The position numbers and the translations under genes were made by a program. A DNA stretch of 64,000 nucleotides from Flavobacterium psychrophilum (GTDB lineage: Bacteria; Bacteroidota; Bacteroidia; Flavobacteriales; Flavobacteriaceae), in NCBI GenBank assembly GCA_945862065.1, contig CAMAWT010000007.1, positions 1 through 64,000 of the forward strand, given 5' to 3'. Shown here piece after piece: positions 17,141 to 26,542 of the stretch (its first letter is position 1; every line of letters begins with the position of its first letter). The notes under the pieces are model-generated. The model was not told the origin of the DNA. It saw only the letters and a list, made by a program, of their open reading frames with translations, and searched no databases.

Positions 17141-18718
17141 TTATTTTGTCTCTTTTTTCAATACTTCAAGAACCATTTTATCGCCATCCAATAGTATTTT
17201 GTAATAATCAATATCTGAAAATAATTGTCTGGCAAATTCGGCCATTACATATCTATTAACGATTTCCTTACTTTTCAAAACGGAAGGTTCATATTCTAAT
17301 TTTTTCAAATATTTTTCAAAGGCAGGTAGATAATTTTCTGATTTTATTTTATTTTTAAAATGTTCAAAATCTAATTTTTTGTATTCCTTTCTTTTTACAT
17401 CTAATTGCTCAAAAACAAAATAACTGAGCACCCCAGATTGCAAAATGGCTTCTAGATTTTCTTCGCCTTGAAAGGCTTCCATTGGCACAAAAACATCTGG
17501 AATAATGCCGCCTCCACCATAAACAGTTCGTCCTTTTTTGGTTTTAAACTTTAATGAATCAGCTATTTGAATTTTATCTTTTTGATACAATTCACCGATG
17601 TCCCATCGTTGGTAACTTTCGTCAAAATAGGTTTCGCTATCTCCTTTCACATACGCTTTTTGAATGGATCTTCCGCTTGGAGTATAGTATCTTGCAGTGG
17701 TTAATCTTACTGCCGAACCATCTTCAAAATTCATTTCTTGCTGCACTAATCCTTTTCCGAAAGAACGTCTTCCGTAAATAATTCCTCGATCATTATCTTG
17801 AATAGCTCCAGCTAAAATTTCGCTCGCAGAAGCAGAATTTTCATCAATCAAAATGGCTAATTTTCCTTTTTCAAAATCGCCTTTGTCTGTTGCAAAAAAT
17901 TCCTCAATGGCTCCTCTTTTATTTTTTGTAAAAACAATTAGCTCTTTATCAGACAATAATTCATCAGCAATTTCATTACAAACATCCATCAATCCGCCAC
18001 CATTTTGTCGTAGATCAATTACCAACGATGAAATCCCTTTCAATTTTAATTGTACCAATTCGGCATGAAATTCTTTAGCGGTATTTTCTGCAAATAAATT
18101 TACTTTGATATAACCCGTTTTCGGATTTAATAAGGTTCCGATATCAACACTTTTTATTGGAATATTTGCCCTTTTTACTTTTACTATAAAAGTTTTTTTG
18201 GTAGATTTTCTGTATATTGTCAGGATAACTTCAGAATCAATTTCTCCTTTTAATTTGCTGAAAACCAATTCGGAATCGATTTTTTTACCAAATAATTTGG
18301 TTTTATTAGCAAATAAAATTCGGTCACCCGCTAAAACACCAGCTTTTTTGGCCGGACCATTTTCAATCGATTTTATAACTGCAATAGAATCTTTATAAGC
18401 ATAAAAATTAACCCCAATTCCCACAAAATCACCACTCATTTCTTCGGTGGCAAGCTCTTGTTCTTCGGCTGGTAAGTAAATTGAATGTGGGTCTAAACTT
18501 GCTAAAATATTGGATAAAGTTAAGTCTACTATGGAGTCTGTTTTTACATCATCCACATAATCGTTTTCGATAAAATTAATAAGTTTATTGAGTTTCGACT
18601 TGTATAAATTTGAATCGTCGTTAAACGAATCGGAACCCCAAAATTTCCCAATTACGATTCCAAAAGTCACGAATAATATTATAAATAATGGAATATATGT
18701 TTTTTCAATTTTAATCAT
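17141..18718 (-). CDS. S41 family C-terminal processing peptidase
   Basis: A 525-residue tail-specific protease, membrane-anchored by one N-terminal helix (9-26), acting in the periplasm. A PDZ domain lies around 95-185 (GIGVNF, GPAKKAGVLAGDRI). The S41 catalytic core has the serine in the ENSASASE stretch (293-300) and general-base Lys322 in SFGKGLVQ. A C-terminal helical domain extends to the end. It follows dCMP deaminase by 16 bases in one unit. Confidence 0.93.
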   Translation of the reverse strand: MIKIEKTYIPLFIILFVTFGIVIGKFWGSDSFNDDSNLYKSKLNKLINFIENDYVDDVKTDSIVDLTLSNILASLDPHSIYLPAEEQELATEEMSGDFVGIGVNFYAYKDSIAVIKSIENGPAKKAGVLAGDRILFANKTKLFGKKIDSELVFSKLKGEIDSEVILTIYRKSTKKTFIVKVKRANIPIKSVDIGTLLNPKTGYIKVNLFAENTAKEFHAELVQLKLKGISSLVIDLRQNGGGLMDVCNEIADELLSDKELIVFTKNKRGAIEEFFATDKGDFEKGKLAILIDENSASASEILAGAIQDNDRGIIYGRRSFGKGLVQQEMNFEDGSAVRLTTARYYTPSGRSIQKAYVKGDSETYFDESYQRWDIGELYQKDKIQIADSLKFKTKKGRTVYGGGGIIPDVFVPMEAFQGEENLEAILQSGVLSYFVFEQLDVKRKEYKKLDFEHFKNKIKSENYLPAFEKYLKKLEYEPSVLKSKEIVNRYVMAEFARQLFSDIDYYKILLDGDKMVLEVLKKETK

Positions 18719-18734
18719 TTGAGGGTCTTATACT

Positions 18735-19163
18735 TTAATCTAATTCTGCTATTTGTTCAACTATTACTCCTGCTTTTTCAAGAAATTCAATTCCCGATGC
18801 GTCTTTGTATCCGTTTTGGTAAACGACTCTTTTTATTCCAGATTGATGAATTAGTTTACTACATTCTTTACAAGGAGAAAGGGTAATATATAAGGTTGCA
18901 TTTTCGCAAGTTTGTGTAGAATGAGCCACTTTTAAAATGGCATTTGCCTCAGCATGAAGTACATACCAATAAGTGAGTCCGTCGTTGTCTTCGCAACAAT
19001 TTTCAAATCCAGATGGCGTTCCATTATATCCGTCAGAAATAATCATTCGGTCACGAACAATAATGGCTCCTACTTGTTTACGCTTACAGTAAGAAAGTTT
19101 GCTCCATTCAGAAGCAATTCTCAAGTAAGCTTTATCATATTTAGTTTGTTTCGTTGAATTCAT
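18735..19163 (-). CDS. dCMP deaminase (ComEB-like cytidine deaminase family)
   Basis: Zinc enzyme deaminating dCMP to dUMP for dTTP synthesis. The 142-residue protein has H70-A-E72 (proton-shuttle Glu) and the zinc pair C98/C101 in SPCKECSKL. An additional Cys/His patch (CCEDND near 56-61) is typical of dCMP deaminases. It is the first gene of a unit with the S41 protease and has its own -7 box. This is functionally coherent with tdk elsewhere in the window. Confidence 0.92.
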   Translation of the reverse strand: MNSTKQTKYDKAYLRIASEWSKLSYCKRKQVGAIIVRDRMIISDGYNGTPSGFENCCEDNDGLTYWYVLHAEANAILKVAHSTQTCENATLYITLSPCKECSKLIHQSGIKRVVYQNGYKDASGIEFLEKAGVIVEQIAELD

Positions 19164-19208
19164 ATCAGATTTATAGGATACAATAAAACCCTACTTTTTT
19201 GTGAACAG

Positions 19209-19216
19209 CAAATATA
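19209..19216 (-). promoter_or_regulatory. Promoter -7 box of dCMP deaminase/S41 unit
   Basis: The minus strand reads TATATTTG 45 bases upstream of the ATG at 19163. Confidence 0.55.
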
Positions 19217-19250
19217 GGTACTCTATTCGTTCGAAATTATTAAAATAAAT

Positions 19251-19844
19251 TTATTTTTTCAAAAACGGATTTTCAATTATGATAGGAACCACCACGCCAA
19301 TCACAAAAGCTGATGCGGTAAGTGCAAAATCGCGCTTACTAAATTTGAATAATGTTTGCACCACAAAAGATAGTAACAAAACGGCAAGTACCACAACAAT
19401 TTGAGCCGTTTCAATTCCTAGTGCAAATTCGAACAGATTTGGCAACTTGTCTAATGCATCTCCAAATAATATGGTTTTAAAATAATTAGAAAAACCCAAT
19501 CCGTGGATAATTCCAAAAAACAAAGTAGTGATTGATACAAAATTAATTTGTTCTTTTTGAGATGGTTTTCCAGCGTTGATGAGATTGTAAAACGCTGTAA
19601 GTAAAATGGTTATAGGGATAACAAATTCTACCAAATCGGCATCAACCGTAATAAAATTAAAGACAGAAAGCAACAATGCCAAAGAATGTCCGGCTGTAAA
19701 AACAGATACTAAAATTAAAATTCGTTTCCAATCTTTTAGTACATACGGCACGGTCAATGCAATTAAAAACAAAACATGATCATATCCGTTGATATCCAAA
19801 ACATGATGAAGGCCTATTTTAAAAAACACCCAAAAATCTTGCAT
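19251..19844 (-). CDS. HupE/UreJ family membrane protein
   Basis: A 197-residue inner-membrane protein with six predicted helices. The family signature lies at the N-terminus (GLHHVLDINGYDHVLFL, conserved His and Asp in the first helix) and in GHSLALLLS and GIIHGLGFSNYF. Family members are proposed nickel or cobalt permeases linked to hydrogenase or urease. No such enzyme is seen here, so the substrate is uncertain. Confidence 0.88.
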   Translation of the reverse strand: MQDFWVFFKIGLHHVLDINGYDHVLFLIALTVPYVLKDWKRILILVSVFTAGHSLALLLSVFNFITVDADLVEFVIPITILLTAFYNLINAGKPSQKEQINFVSITTLFFGIIHGLGFSNYFKTILFGDALDKLPNLFEFALGIETAQIVVVLAVLLLSFVVQTLFKFSKRDFALTASAFVIGVVVPIIIENPFLKK

Positions 19845-19910
19845 TACATTAGTTCTTATTAATTTGTAATGTAAACTTACAATTTATTTTTAAAATGATA
19901 GAAATGGAAT

Positions 19911-19941
19911 TTGATTTAATCTTGAAATAAAATTATATTTG
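19911..19941 (+). promoter_or_regulatory. Promoter of the TerB-like gene
   Basis: TTG (19911-19913), a 20-base spacer, TATATTTG (19934-19941); ATG at 19959. Confidence 0.65.
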
Positions 19942-19958
19942 CATAAAAAATACACATT

Positions 19959-20390
19959 ATGTCATTTTCAGAATTATTTGATAGCGAATTTAAAAGTAGA
20001 AATAAAAGCCATTTCTCAGCTATTGTTCGTGTTGCTTTTGCCGATGGTGAATTAAGCAAAGAAGAAAAAGAATTTTTAGATAAATTGGCCATTCGATTAG
20101 AAATTTCGACTGCCGAATATGAAGAAATTTTAGAAAACCCTGCCAAGTATCCAATCAATCCTCCATATTTACATTCACAACGTTTGGAGCGTTTGTATGA
20201 TTTAGCACGCATGGTTTATGTTGATCATGTTTTGGGACCTAAGCAAAAAGAAGTTTTAACCAAGTTTGCTTTAGCATTAGGTTTTACTCCAGGAAACGTT
20301 GCTTTTATTGTAGATAAAGCCTTGTCATTATTGATGTTAAACGTTGATGCCGATACTTTTGTGTATGAAATGACACACATGAATAAATAA
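19959..20390 (+). CDS. TerB-like (tellurite resistance TerB fold) protein
   Basis: A 143-residue all-helical cytoplasmic protein. AIVRVAFADGELSKEEKEFLDKLA (about 22-45) is the acidic metal-binding hairpin typical of TerB/DjlA-N domains, and a second half-repeat (VYVDHVLGPKQKEVLTKFA) follows. The family binds divalent cations. No other ter gene is nearby, so a tellurite role is not implied. It is a single-gene unit with a good promoter and a shared terminator with fbp. Confidence 0.8.
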   Translation: MSFSELFDSEFKSRNKSHFSAIVRVAFADGELSKEEKEFLDKLAIRLEISTAEYEEILENPAKYPINPPYLHSQRLERLYDLARMVYVDHVLGPKQKEVLTKFALALGFTPGNVAFIVDKALSLLMLNVDADTFVYEMTHMNK

Positions 20391-20394
20391 ATAC

Positions 20395-20425
20395 AAAAAA
20401 GGGCTCAAAACGAGCCCTTTTTTTT
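20395..20425. terminator. Bidirectional terminator between the TerB-like gene and fbp
   Basis: A GGGCTC/GAGCCC stem flanked by A6 on the left and T8 on the right works for both converging genes. Confidence 0.9.
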
Positions 20426-21431
20426 ATACTGTTGCTTGCATAAATTCTTCTGCTTTGGCAACCATATTAAAGCTTCCGCAAAAAAACGGCACTCGTTGAT
20501 GAAGTTCTGTTGGTTCAATTTCCATAATTCGATTATATCCATCAGATGCCTTGCCTCCTGCCTGTTCTGCAATAAATGCCATTGGGTTACATTCATACAA
20601 AAGTCTTAATTTACCTTTTGGCGCTTTTGAACTTGTTGGATAAATATAAATGCCACCCTTGATCATGTTTCTATGAATATCTGAAACCAAACTTCCAATA
20701 TATCGAGAAGTGTAAGGTCGATCTCCTTCTTCAAGTTGGCAATATTTCAAATAATTTTTAACCCCTTGCGGAAAATGCACATAATTTCCTTCATTGATAG
20801 AATAAATAGTTCCGTCTTTACTAAACTGCATGTTTGGATGCGATAAATAAAAAGTTCCAATGGCAGGGTTCAAAGTAAAACCATTTACGCCATGACCAGT
20901 AGTGTAAACAAGCATGGTTGACGTGCCGTAAATTACATATCCAGCAGCTACTTGATGAACTCCTTTTTGTAAAAAATCTTCCATTTGAACAGGCGTTCCA
21001 AGTGGAGTAACCCTTCTGTAAACAGAAAAAATAGTTCCGACCGAAACATTTACATCAATGTTTGACGAACCATCCAAAGGGTCCATTAAAACGACATATT
21101 TATTGTTATGACTTTTATCACTTCCGGCAACGGTAATAAAATCATCATTTTCTTCAGAGGCAATTCCGCAAACAATTTCGCGATTTATCAATGTTTGAAT
21201 AAAAACTTCATTAGCATACACATCCAACTTTTGTTGATCTTCTCCCTGAATATTTTGCTCTCCTGCGGCACCAACAATATCGACCAAGCCGGCTTTGTTT
21301 ACCTTGTAGTTTACAACCTTGGCTGCCAATCTGATAGAGTTAATAATTCGAGATAATTCTCCTGTAGAATATTGAAAATCTTTTTGGTTTTCAATGATAA
21401 ATTCGCCTAAAGTGCTGTTGCTTGTATTCAT
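20424..21431 (-). CDS. fbp: Class I fructose-1,6-bisphosphatase
   Basis: Gluconeogenic enzyme hydrolysing fructose-1,6-bisphosphate to fructose-6-phosphate. It has 335 residues from the ATG at 21431. The metal/phosphate site DPLDGSS is at 117-123, with the upstream acidic pair SEEND near 92-96 and the C-terminal [20 protein letters not shown]. An ATG at 21485 would add 18 non-conserved residues and lie upstream of a near-consensus -7 box (GATATTTG on the minus strand), so I use the shorter form. Confidence 0.95.
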   Translation of the reverse strand: MNTSNSTLGEFIIENQKDFQYSTGELSRIINSIRLAAKVVNYKVNKAGLVDIVGAAGEQNIQGEDQQKLDVYANEVFIQTLINREIVCGIASEENDDFITVAGSDKSHNNKYVVLMDPLDGSSNIDVNVSVGTIFSVYRRVTPLGTPVQMEDFLQKGVHQVAAGYVIYGTSTMLVYTTGHGVNGFTLNPAIGTFYLSHPNMQFSKDGTIYSINEGNYVHFPQGVKNYLKYCQLEEGDRPYTSRYIGSLVSDIHRNMIKGGIYIYPTSSKAPKGKLRLLYECNPMAFIAEQAGGKASDGYNRIMEIEPTELHQRVPFFCGSFNMVAKAEEFMQATV

Positions 21432-21511
21432 TACTAAATCGTTGTAGTTTATAATGCAAATATCGTATTTTTTGTTACATTTCAAATACTAATAAATCAT
21501 AAACTTCTCGT

Positions 21512-21519
21512 TATATTTG
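21512..21519 (+). promoter_or_regulatory. Promoter -7 box of the M48 protease gene
   Basis: TATATTTG about 105 bases upstream of the ATG at 21624, implying a leader of roughly 100 bases. Confidence 0.5.
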
Positions 21520-21623
21520 CATCTTAAAAAAATAAATAGTTGTTTGTATTCATTTTAAATCTTTAAAAGTTAATAAAGGCATGTTTTTTGTTTAATAAAA
21601 GACTTAACCATAAAAAAAATTAT

Positions 21624-22484
21624 ATGAAAACAAAATCAATTATTTTCGGAATTACATTAGTAGCTTTTACAATTACATCAGCTAATGCACAAATTAACTT
21701 AGGAGCTAAAGCGTTGGGCGCTCTTCAAAAAGGAGCGGCAGCCTTAACATTTAGCAATGAAGATGCCATAAATATGTCAAAAGGTGCCGTTGTAAAATTA
21801 GATTCTGTAAATACCATTGCGCCACCAACAAATGGTTATTTTATTCGATTGAATCGATTGTTTGGAAAACATAGCACCGAACAAGGCTTGAGCTTGAACT
21901 ACAAAGTGTATCTGACAAAAGATGTAAATGCCTTTGCAACAGCAGATGGAAGTGTGCGCGTTTTTTCGGGATTGATGGATATTATGGATGATAATCAGTT
22001 GTTGGCTGTTATTGGCCATGAAATTGGGCATGTTGCAAACGAAGATACTAAAGATGCTATCAAATCGGCATATATCAAAGAAGCATTAATTGACGGAGCA
22101 AGTTCACAATCTGATAAAGTTGCAGCCATTACCGACAGTCAATATGGTAAAATTGGAAGTGCGTTAATTGATTGCAAACACAGTAGAAAACAAGAAACAG
22201 ATGCTGATGTTTTTTCGTATGATTTTATGAAAAGAAATGGTTATGATGTTAATGCAGTAGCGTCTGCTTTTAATTTATTGGCAGCACAGAGCAATGGGGC
22301 AAAAAGTGATTTATTATCTCGAATGATGAGCTCACACCCAGACCCAAAAGATAGAGCTGAAAAAGCTAAAGAAAGAGCAATAAAAGATGGTTTGTATAAA
22401 GAATACGTGCCTCAAAAAATTACTAATATAGCTAAAACTCCAACTAAAAAAGCTCCAACTAAAAAGCCGACAAAAAAGAAATAA
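21624..22484 (+). CDS. M48 family secreted metalloprotease
   Basis: A 286-residue zinc protease with a signal peptide (cleavage near NAQ, residues 21-23), so probably periplasmic or lipid-independent envelope-located. The zinc site HEIGH is at 132-136, with the third ligand Glu in SRKQETDADVFS. It is a compact BepA/YcaL/LoiP-like single-domain member without TPR repeats. The C-terminus ends in a Lys/Pro/Thr-rich tail (TPTKKAPTKKPTKKK). I start it at MKTKS (21624); a start at 21588 would spoil the signal peptide. The GNAT gene follows after one base. Confidence 0.9.
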   Translation: MKTKSIIFGITLVAFTITSANAQINLGAKALGALQKGAAALTFSNEDAINMSKGAVVKLDSVNTIAPPTNGYFIRLNRLFGKHSTEQGLSLNYKVYLTKDVNAFATADGSVRVFSGLMDIMDDNQLLAVIGHEIGHVANEDTKDAIKSAYIKEALIDGASSQSDKVAAITDSQYGKIGSALIDCKHSRKQETDADVFSYDFMKRNGYDVNAVASAFNLLAAQSNGAKSDLLSRMMSSHPDPKDRAEKAKERAIKDGLYKEYVPQKITNIAKTPTKKAPTKKPTKKK

Positions 22485-22485
22485 A

Positions 22486-22965
22486 ATGATTCTGAGAAGA
22501 GCCTCCAAACAAGACATGACAAAAGTTCTTGAATTAATTATGGAACTTGCCCTATTTGAAAAAGAACCCAATGCGGTAGTAATTACTGTTGACGATTTGA
22601 TTCGTGATGGATTTGGAGGCACTCCTTTGTTTTATACCTTTGTGGCGGAAGTCGATTCTGAAATTATTGGAATTGCTTTGTATTATTATCGTTATTCAAC
22701 CTGGAAAGGAAAAACAATTCACTTGGAAGATTTGATTGTTAAAGAAAATCATAGAGGAACTGGAGCAGGAACGGCACTTTATAACGAGATTATCAAGCAA
22801 GGGAAAAAGGATAATGTGCGAAGAATTGAATGGAATGTGCTTGACTGGAATACGCCTGCTATAGATTTTTACAAAAAATCGGGAGCAAAAATTTTGGAAG
22901 ATTGGCAAGTTGTTCAAATGGATGAAAACGGAATTAATTTTTATTTAGAAAATAATAAATTTTAA
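22486..22965 (+). CDS. GNAT family N-acetyltransferase
   Basis: A 159-residue acetyl-CoA-dependent acetyltransferase. The acetyl-CoA loop is HRGTGAGTALYNEI (motif A, R/Q-x-x-G-x-G/A), preceded by the strand IHLEDLIV and followed by WNVLDWNTPAIDFYKKSGA. The overall pattern is closest to the spermidine/spermine (diamine) acetyltransferase-like group, but the substrate is not proven. It is cotranscribed with the M48 protease, with no evident functional link. Confidence 0.88.
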   Translation: MILRRASKQDMTKVLELIMELALFEKEPNAVVITVDDLIRDGFGGTPLFYTFVAEVDSEIIGIALYYYRYSTWKGKTIHLEDLIVKENHRGTGAGTALYNEIIKQGKKDNVRRIEWNVLDWNTPAIDFYKKSGAKILEDWQVVQMDENGINFYLENNKF

Positions 22966-22986
22966 ATTCTGATAAACAATAAAGAA

Positions 22987-24240
22987 ATGAAAGTATTCAA
23001 ATTTGGTGGCGCATCTGTAAAAGATGCCGAAGGTATAAAAAACGTAGCACATGTAGTTAATACAGCCGGCGGAGACAATGTTTTGATGGTTATATCTGCA
23101 ATGGGCAAAACTACCAATGCACTTGAGGAAGTTCTGAAAAATTATTTTAATAAATCGAATGAATTGCAAGCTTCTATTCAAGAAGTTAAAAAATACCACA
23201 TTCAAATTTTATTGGAATTATTTGAAGACGAATCGAATGACGCTTTTTTTGCCGTAAATAGTCTTTTTGCTGATTTAGAATACTTTATTCGAAGTAATAA
23301 ATCACCCAATTATGATTTTGTTTATGATCAAATAGTGAGTTTTGGAGAATTAATTTCGACCACCATTGTAAGCCATTATTTTAATGAAATAGGATTGAAA
23401 AATAATTGGTTGGATGTTAGAAATTTCATCAAAACAGATACAACTTATAGAGATGCCATTGTAGATTGGGAAGTTACGCAAAATTTAATTTCTAAGGGAA
23501 TTGATAAAAAAAGCATCTCCATTACTCAAGGATTTTTAGGGTCTGACAGTAATAGTTTTACTACAACTTTAGGCAGAGAAGGATCTGATTATACAGCTGC
23601 TATTTTCGCATATTGCCTTAGCGCTGAAAGTGTTACTATTTGGAAAGATGTTCCGGGCGTGATGAATGCCGATCCTAGATTTTTTGAAAATGCCATTTTA
23701 CTTAATCAAATTTCGTATCATGAAGCCATCGAGTTGGCATTTTATGGAGCTACCGTTATTCACCCAAAAACATTGCAACCGCTTCAAAAAAAGGAAATTC
23801 CGTTGTTTGTAAAATCATTTATAAATCCGTTATTGCCAGGCACAAGTGTTTCTCGTGGAAAAACCATAGAACCCCAAACCTCATGTTTTATTGTTAAGAA
23901 AAACCAATTGCTTTTATCGCTTTCTTCCATCGATTTTTCGTTTATTATGGAAGAAAATATAAGTGAAATTTTTGGCCTTTTCCATCAATTTAAAATGAAA
24001 GTTAGCTTGATTCAGAATTCGGCTATTAGTTTTTCTGTTTGTTTAGAAGATAAATTTGGAAACTTTAATGCGTTAAAACCTGTTTTGGCAAAAAAATTCA
24101 AATTAGATTTTAATGAAAATGTAACGCTTTACACTATTCGACATTTTGATGATAAAGCATCACAAACGGTTGAAAACGGAAAAGAAGTTTTATTGAAACA
24201 AATTTCTACTGAAACGATGCAAATTGTAACGAAAGAATAA
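22987..24240 (+). CDS. lysC: Aspartate kinase
   Basis: Phosphorylates aspartate at the start of the lysine/threonine/methionine branch. It is monofunctional with 417 residues. KFGGASVKD (4-12) is the kinase signature; TTLGREGSDYTAA (around 196-208) binds ATP/aspartate; WKDVPGVMNADPR follows. The C-terminal ~140 residues form the regulatory ACT region but are divergent, so feedback control may differ. It partners metabolically with asd at 2916-3905. It lies 21 bases after the GNAT gene. Confidence 0.93.
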   Translation: MKVFKFGGASVKDAEGIKNVAHVVNTAGGDNVLMVISAMGKTTNALEEVLKNYFNKSNELQASIQEVKKYHIQILLELFEDESNDAFFAVNSLFADLEYFIRSNKSPNYDFVYDQIVSFGELISTTIVSHYFNEIGLKNNWLDVRNFIKTDTTYRDAIVDWEVTQNLISKGIDKKSISITQGFLGSDSNSFTTTLGREGSDYTAAIFAYCLSAESVTIWKDVPGVMNADPRFFENAILLNQISYHEAIELAFYGATVIHPKTLQPLQKKEIPLFVKSFINPLLPGTSVSRGKTIEPQTSCFIVKKNQLLLSLSSIDFSFIMEENISEIFGLFHQFKMKVSLIQNSAISFSVCLEDKFGNFNALKPVLAKKFKLDFNENVTLYTIRHFDDKASQTVENGKEVLLKQISTETMQIVTKE

Positions 24241-24313
24241 TAATCATAAATAAACCCTAAATAGATGAAAAAACTATAGGTTTCTTCGTTATTTTGCAAC
24301 AAAATAAACCCCT

Positions 24314-25546
24314 ATGTTTCGTTGGATATTCCTAATTATAGTTATTTCAATAATTGAAATATATGCATTTCAGTCTGTAAAAACCTTTACAAAAACGCGT
24401 TGGGTTTTATGGACTTATATTTTAATTTCTTCAAGTGCCATTCTATTTATTGCCTATCAAGCTACCAAGTTTGATCGATCTGTTGGTCAAACTCAAATGA
24501 CAATGCTTACTTTGGGAACGGTACTTTTGATATTGGTTCCAAAAATGATCATTACCATAGTTTTATCACTCGAAGATGTTTATAGATTAATCGTAGCATC
24601 CAAAAATTATTTTGCAAATTATGATGAAGAAGCTGCTTTTTTCCCTGAAAGACGAAAATTCATTAGTCAGATTGCGTTGGGTTTAGCGGCAATTCCGTTT
24701 AGTTCGTTAATTTATGGAATGACTTTAGGAAAATACAATTATAAAGTAATCAAACAAACCGTATTTTTTCCAGATTTGCCAGATGATTTTGATGGGTTTA
24801 CTATAACCCAAATTTCAGATGTTCACAGTGGAAGTTTTGATGATCAGGAAAAAATTCAACATGCAATTGACCTCGTTAATCAACAAAATTCGGATATGAT
24901 TTTGTTTACAGGCGATATCGTCAACACGCACGCCAAAGAGATGCACCCTTGGATTGAAACATTCAACTCGATTCAACCTCATCAATACGGTAAATTCTCG
25001 GTGTTGGGGAACCACGATTATGGAGAATATGTTACTTGGCCCTCTCAAGCTGAAAAAGACGAAAATTTTGAAGCTATAAAAAATGTATATGGTGATATTG
25101 GTTTTAAATTATTACTGAACGAGTCAGTAAAAATTAAAAAAGGAAATTCAGAAATTGCCCTTGTGGGTGTTGAAAACTGGGGACATAATTTTAAAAAAGC
25201 AGGTGATATTGAATTGGCTTCTCAACATCTCAGAAAAGAAGATTTTAAAATAGTAATGAGCCACGATCCAAGTCACTGGGAGTATGAGTTAAAAGAACAT
25301 CCGAAACATTTTCATTTAACATTATCTGGACATACACATGGCATGCAATTTGGAATTGAAATACCCGGAATTATAAAATGGAGTCCTGTTCAATATGTTT
25401 ATAAACAATGGGCAGGCTTATACGCAAATAAGGGCCGATATATCTATGTAAATAGAGGATTTGGGTTTCATGCCTATCCTGGAAGAGTTGGAATTATGCC
25501 TGAAATAACAGTTATTGAACTAAAAAAAGGTAATTTTGTAGTATAA
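24314..25546 (+). CDS. Membrane-anchored metallophosphoesterase
   Basis: A 410-residue protein. The N-terminus holds three hydrophobic helices (about 2-20, 30-50, 65-85). A cytoplasmic-type linker with PERRKFISQIALGLAA (about 111-126) follows, then a calcineurin-like phosphoesterase domain. Its metal motifs are SDVHSG (D169, H171), GDIVNTH, GNHDYGEY, SHDPSH and SGHTHG. It belongs to the YkuE/YaeI-like group, some of which hydrolyse UDP-2,3-diacylglucosamine. The mid-protein twin-arginine motif before a hydrophobic stretch is unusual. Substrate unknown. Confidence 0.88.
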   Translation: MFRWIFLIIVISIIEIYAFQSVKTFTKTRWVLWTYILISSSAILFIAYQATKFDRSVGQTQMTMLTLGTVLLILVPKMIITIVLSLEDVYRLIVASKNYFANYDEEAAFFPERRKFISQIALGLAAIPFSSLIYGMTLGKYNYKVIKQTVFFPDLPDDFDGFTITQISDVHSGSFDDQEKIQHAIDLVNQQNSDMILFTGDIVNTHAKEMHPWIETFNSIQPHQYGKFSVLGNHDYGEYVTWPSQAEKDENFEAIKNVYGDIGFKLLLNESVKIKKGNSEIALVGVENWGHNFKKAGDIELASQHLRKEDFKIVMSHDPSHWEYELKEHPKHFHLTLSGHTHGMQFGIEIPGIIKWSPVQYVYKQWAGLYANKGRYIYVNRGFGFHAYPGRVGIMPEITVIELKKGNFVV

Positions 25547-25568
25547 TTAGTTAAAAGTACTACATTTG
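25536..25568 (+). promoter_or_regulatory. Promoter of the thioredoxin-like gene
   Basis: TTG (25536-25538), a 22-base spacer, TACATTTG (25561-25568); ATG at 25621. It starts inside the end of the phosphoesterase gene. Confidence 0.6.
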
Positions 25569-25620
25569 TATTATAATATTTCTTTTTTAACGATAAAAAG
25601 AATTAAAATATTTTGGTTTT

Positions 25621-25917
25621 ATGTCAAAATTTGGTGAACTTATTAGTGCTCAGGTCCCTGTGTTAATTGACTTTTACACCGAGTGGAATGAATCATCAGT
25701 ATCGATGGATCCCGTTATCAAAAACGTAGCTGCAGCTCTTGGTGACAAGGCTAAAGTAATTAAAATTGATGTGGATAAAAACAAAGAACTTGCAGAAGCG
25801 CTAAAAATAAAAGGGCTTCCAACCCTGATGATTTACAAAAACGGTCAAATGGTTTGGAGACAATCTGGCGAATTAGATGCTAATTCTATCATTACGTTGG
25901 TTCAAGAGCAAGTCTAG
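25621..25917 (+). CDS. Thioredoxin-fold protein lacking the CxxC
   Basis: A 98-residue single-domain thioredoxin fold. The strand VLIDFYTEW and helix are in register with thioredoxin, and the cis-proline loop KGLPTLMIYKNG is intact. The redox site WCGPC is replaced by W22-N-E-S-S26, and the protein contains no cysteine at all. It cannot be a dithiol oxidoreductase; a chaperone-like or binding role is the likely alternative. It has its own promoter and is convergent with the deacetylase pseudogene, with a 4-base overlap. Confidence 0.85.
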   Translation: MSKFGELISAQVPVLIDFYTEWNESSVSMDPVIKNVAAALGDKAKVIKIDVDKNKELAEALKIKGLPTLMIYKNGQMVWRQSGELDANSIITLVQEQV

Positions 25918-26540
25918 GATATTTTTTCGAAAATAAATCCTCTTTCTGATAATTTTTTTAAAATAATTGGCAGTGCATATTCTAAATTAGAAAATGCCTT
26001 CAAACTGTCGTGCATCACAATGATACTGCCTGGTTTGATGGCTTTCAAAACATTGTCAACACAAGTCTCTTTATGGGTGTTTTTATCATAATCTTTACTG
26101 ATGATGTCCCACATAACAATCTTATAACCTAATTGTTGCATTTTATCAGCTTGAGCTAATTTAATTTTGCCGAAAGGCGGCCTAAAAAGCTTGGTTTTAC
26201 ATTCATACTTTTCTAATTCCTTCAAGCACTTCTCACTATTTTCAATATAGTTTTCCAGATTGGTTTTCCAACCATTCAAATGATTAAAAGTATGGTTACC
26301 AATGGCATGGTTGTCATTCAGAATTTTGAGAAATTCTGTTGGGTGTTTTTGGACATTTTCACCAATACAAAAAAAAGTAGCTTTCGCATGGTGTTTTTTT
26401 AGTTCTGCTAAAACCCATTCTGTCACTTCGGGAATTGGTCCGTCATCAAAAGTTAAATAGATTTTGTTTTCGTCATTGTGAAGTTCCTATACAAAATTTG
26501 GATAGACTTTTTTTAAAATAAATTGAATTAATTTAATCAT
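25914..26540 (-). pseudogene. Polysaccharide deacetylase (NodB family) interrupted by an amber codon
   Basis: Reading from the ATG at 26540, the N-terminus MIKLIQFILKKVYPNFV is followed by TAG (26489-26487). The same frame continues without another stop through EL..IYLTFDDGPIPEVTEW to the end at 25914. TFDDGP is NodB motif 1 (catalytic and metal Asp); GNHTFNH (metal His pair), RPPFG, the MWD segment and IVMHDS follow as the remaining motifs. No ATG, GTG or TTG lies between the stop and TFDDGP, and the first available start (GTG at 26426) would remove motif 1. The stop sits where related proteins usually have Trp, so TGG to TAG is the simplest explanation; a sequencing error is possible. Confidence 0.85.
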
Positions 26541-26542
26541 AT

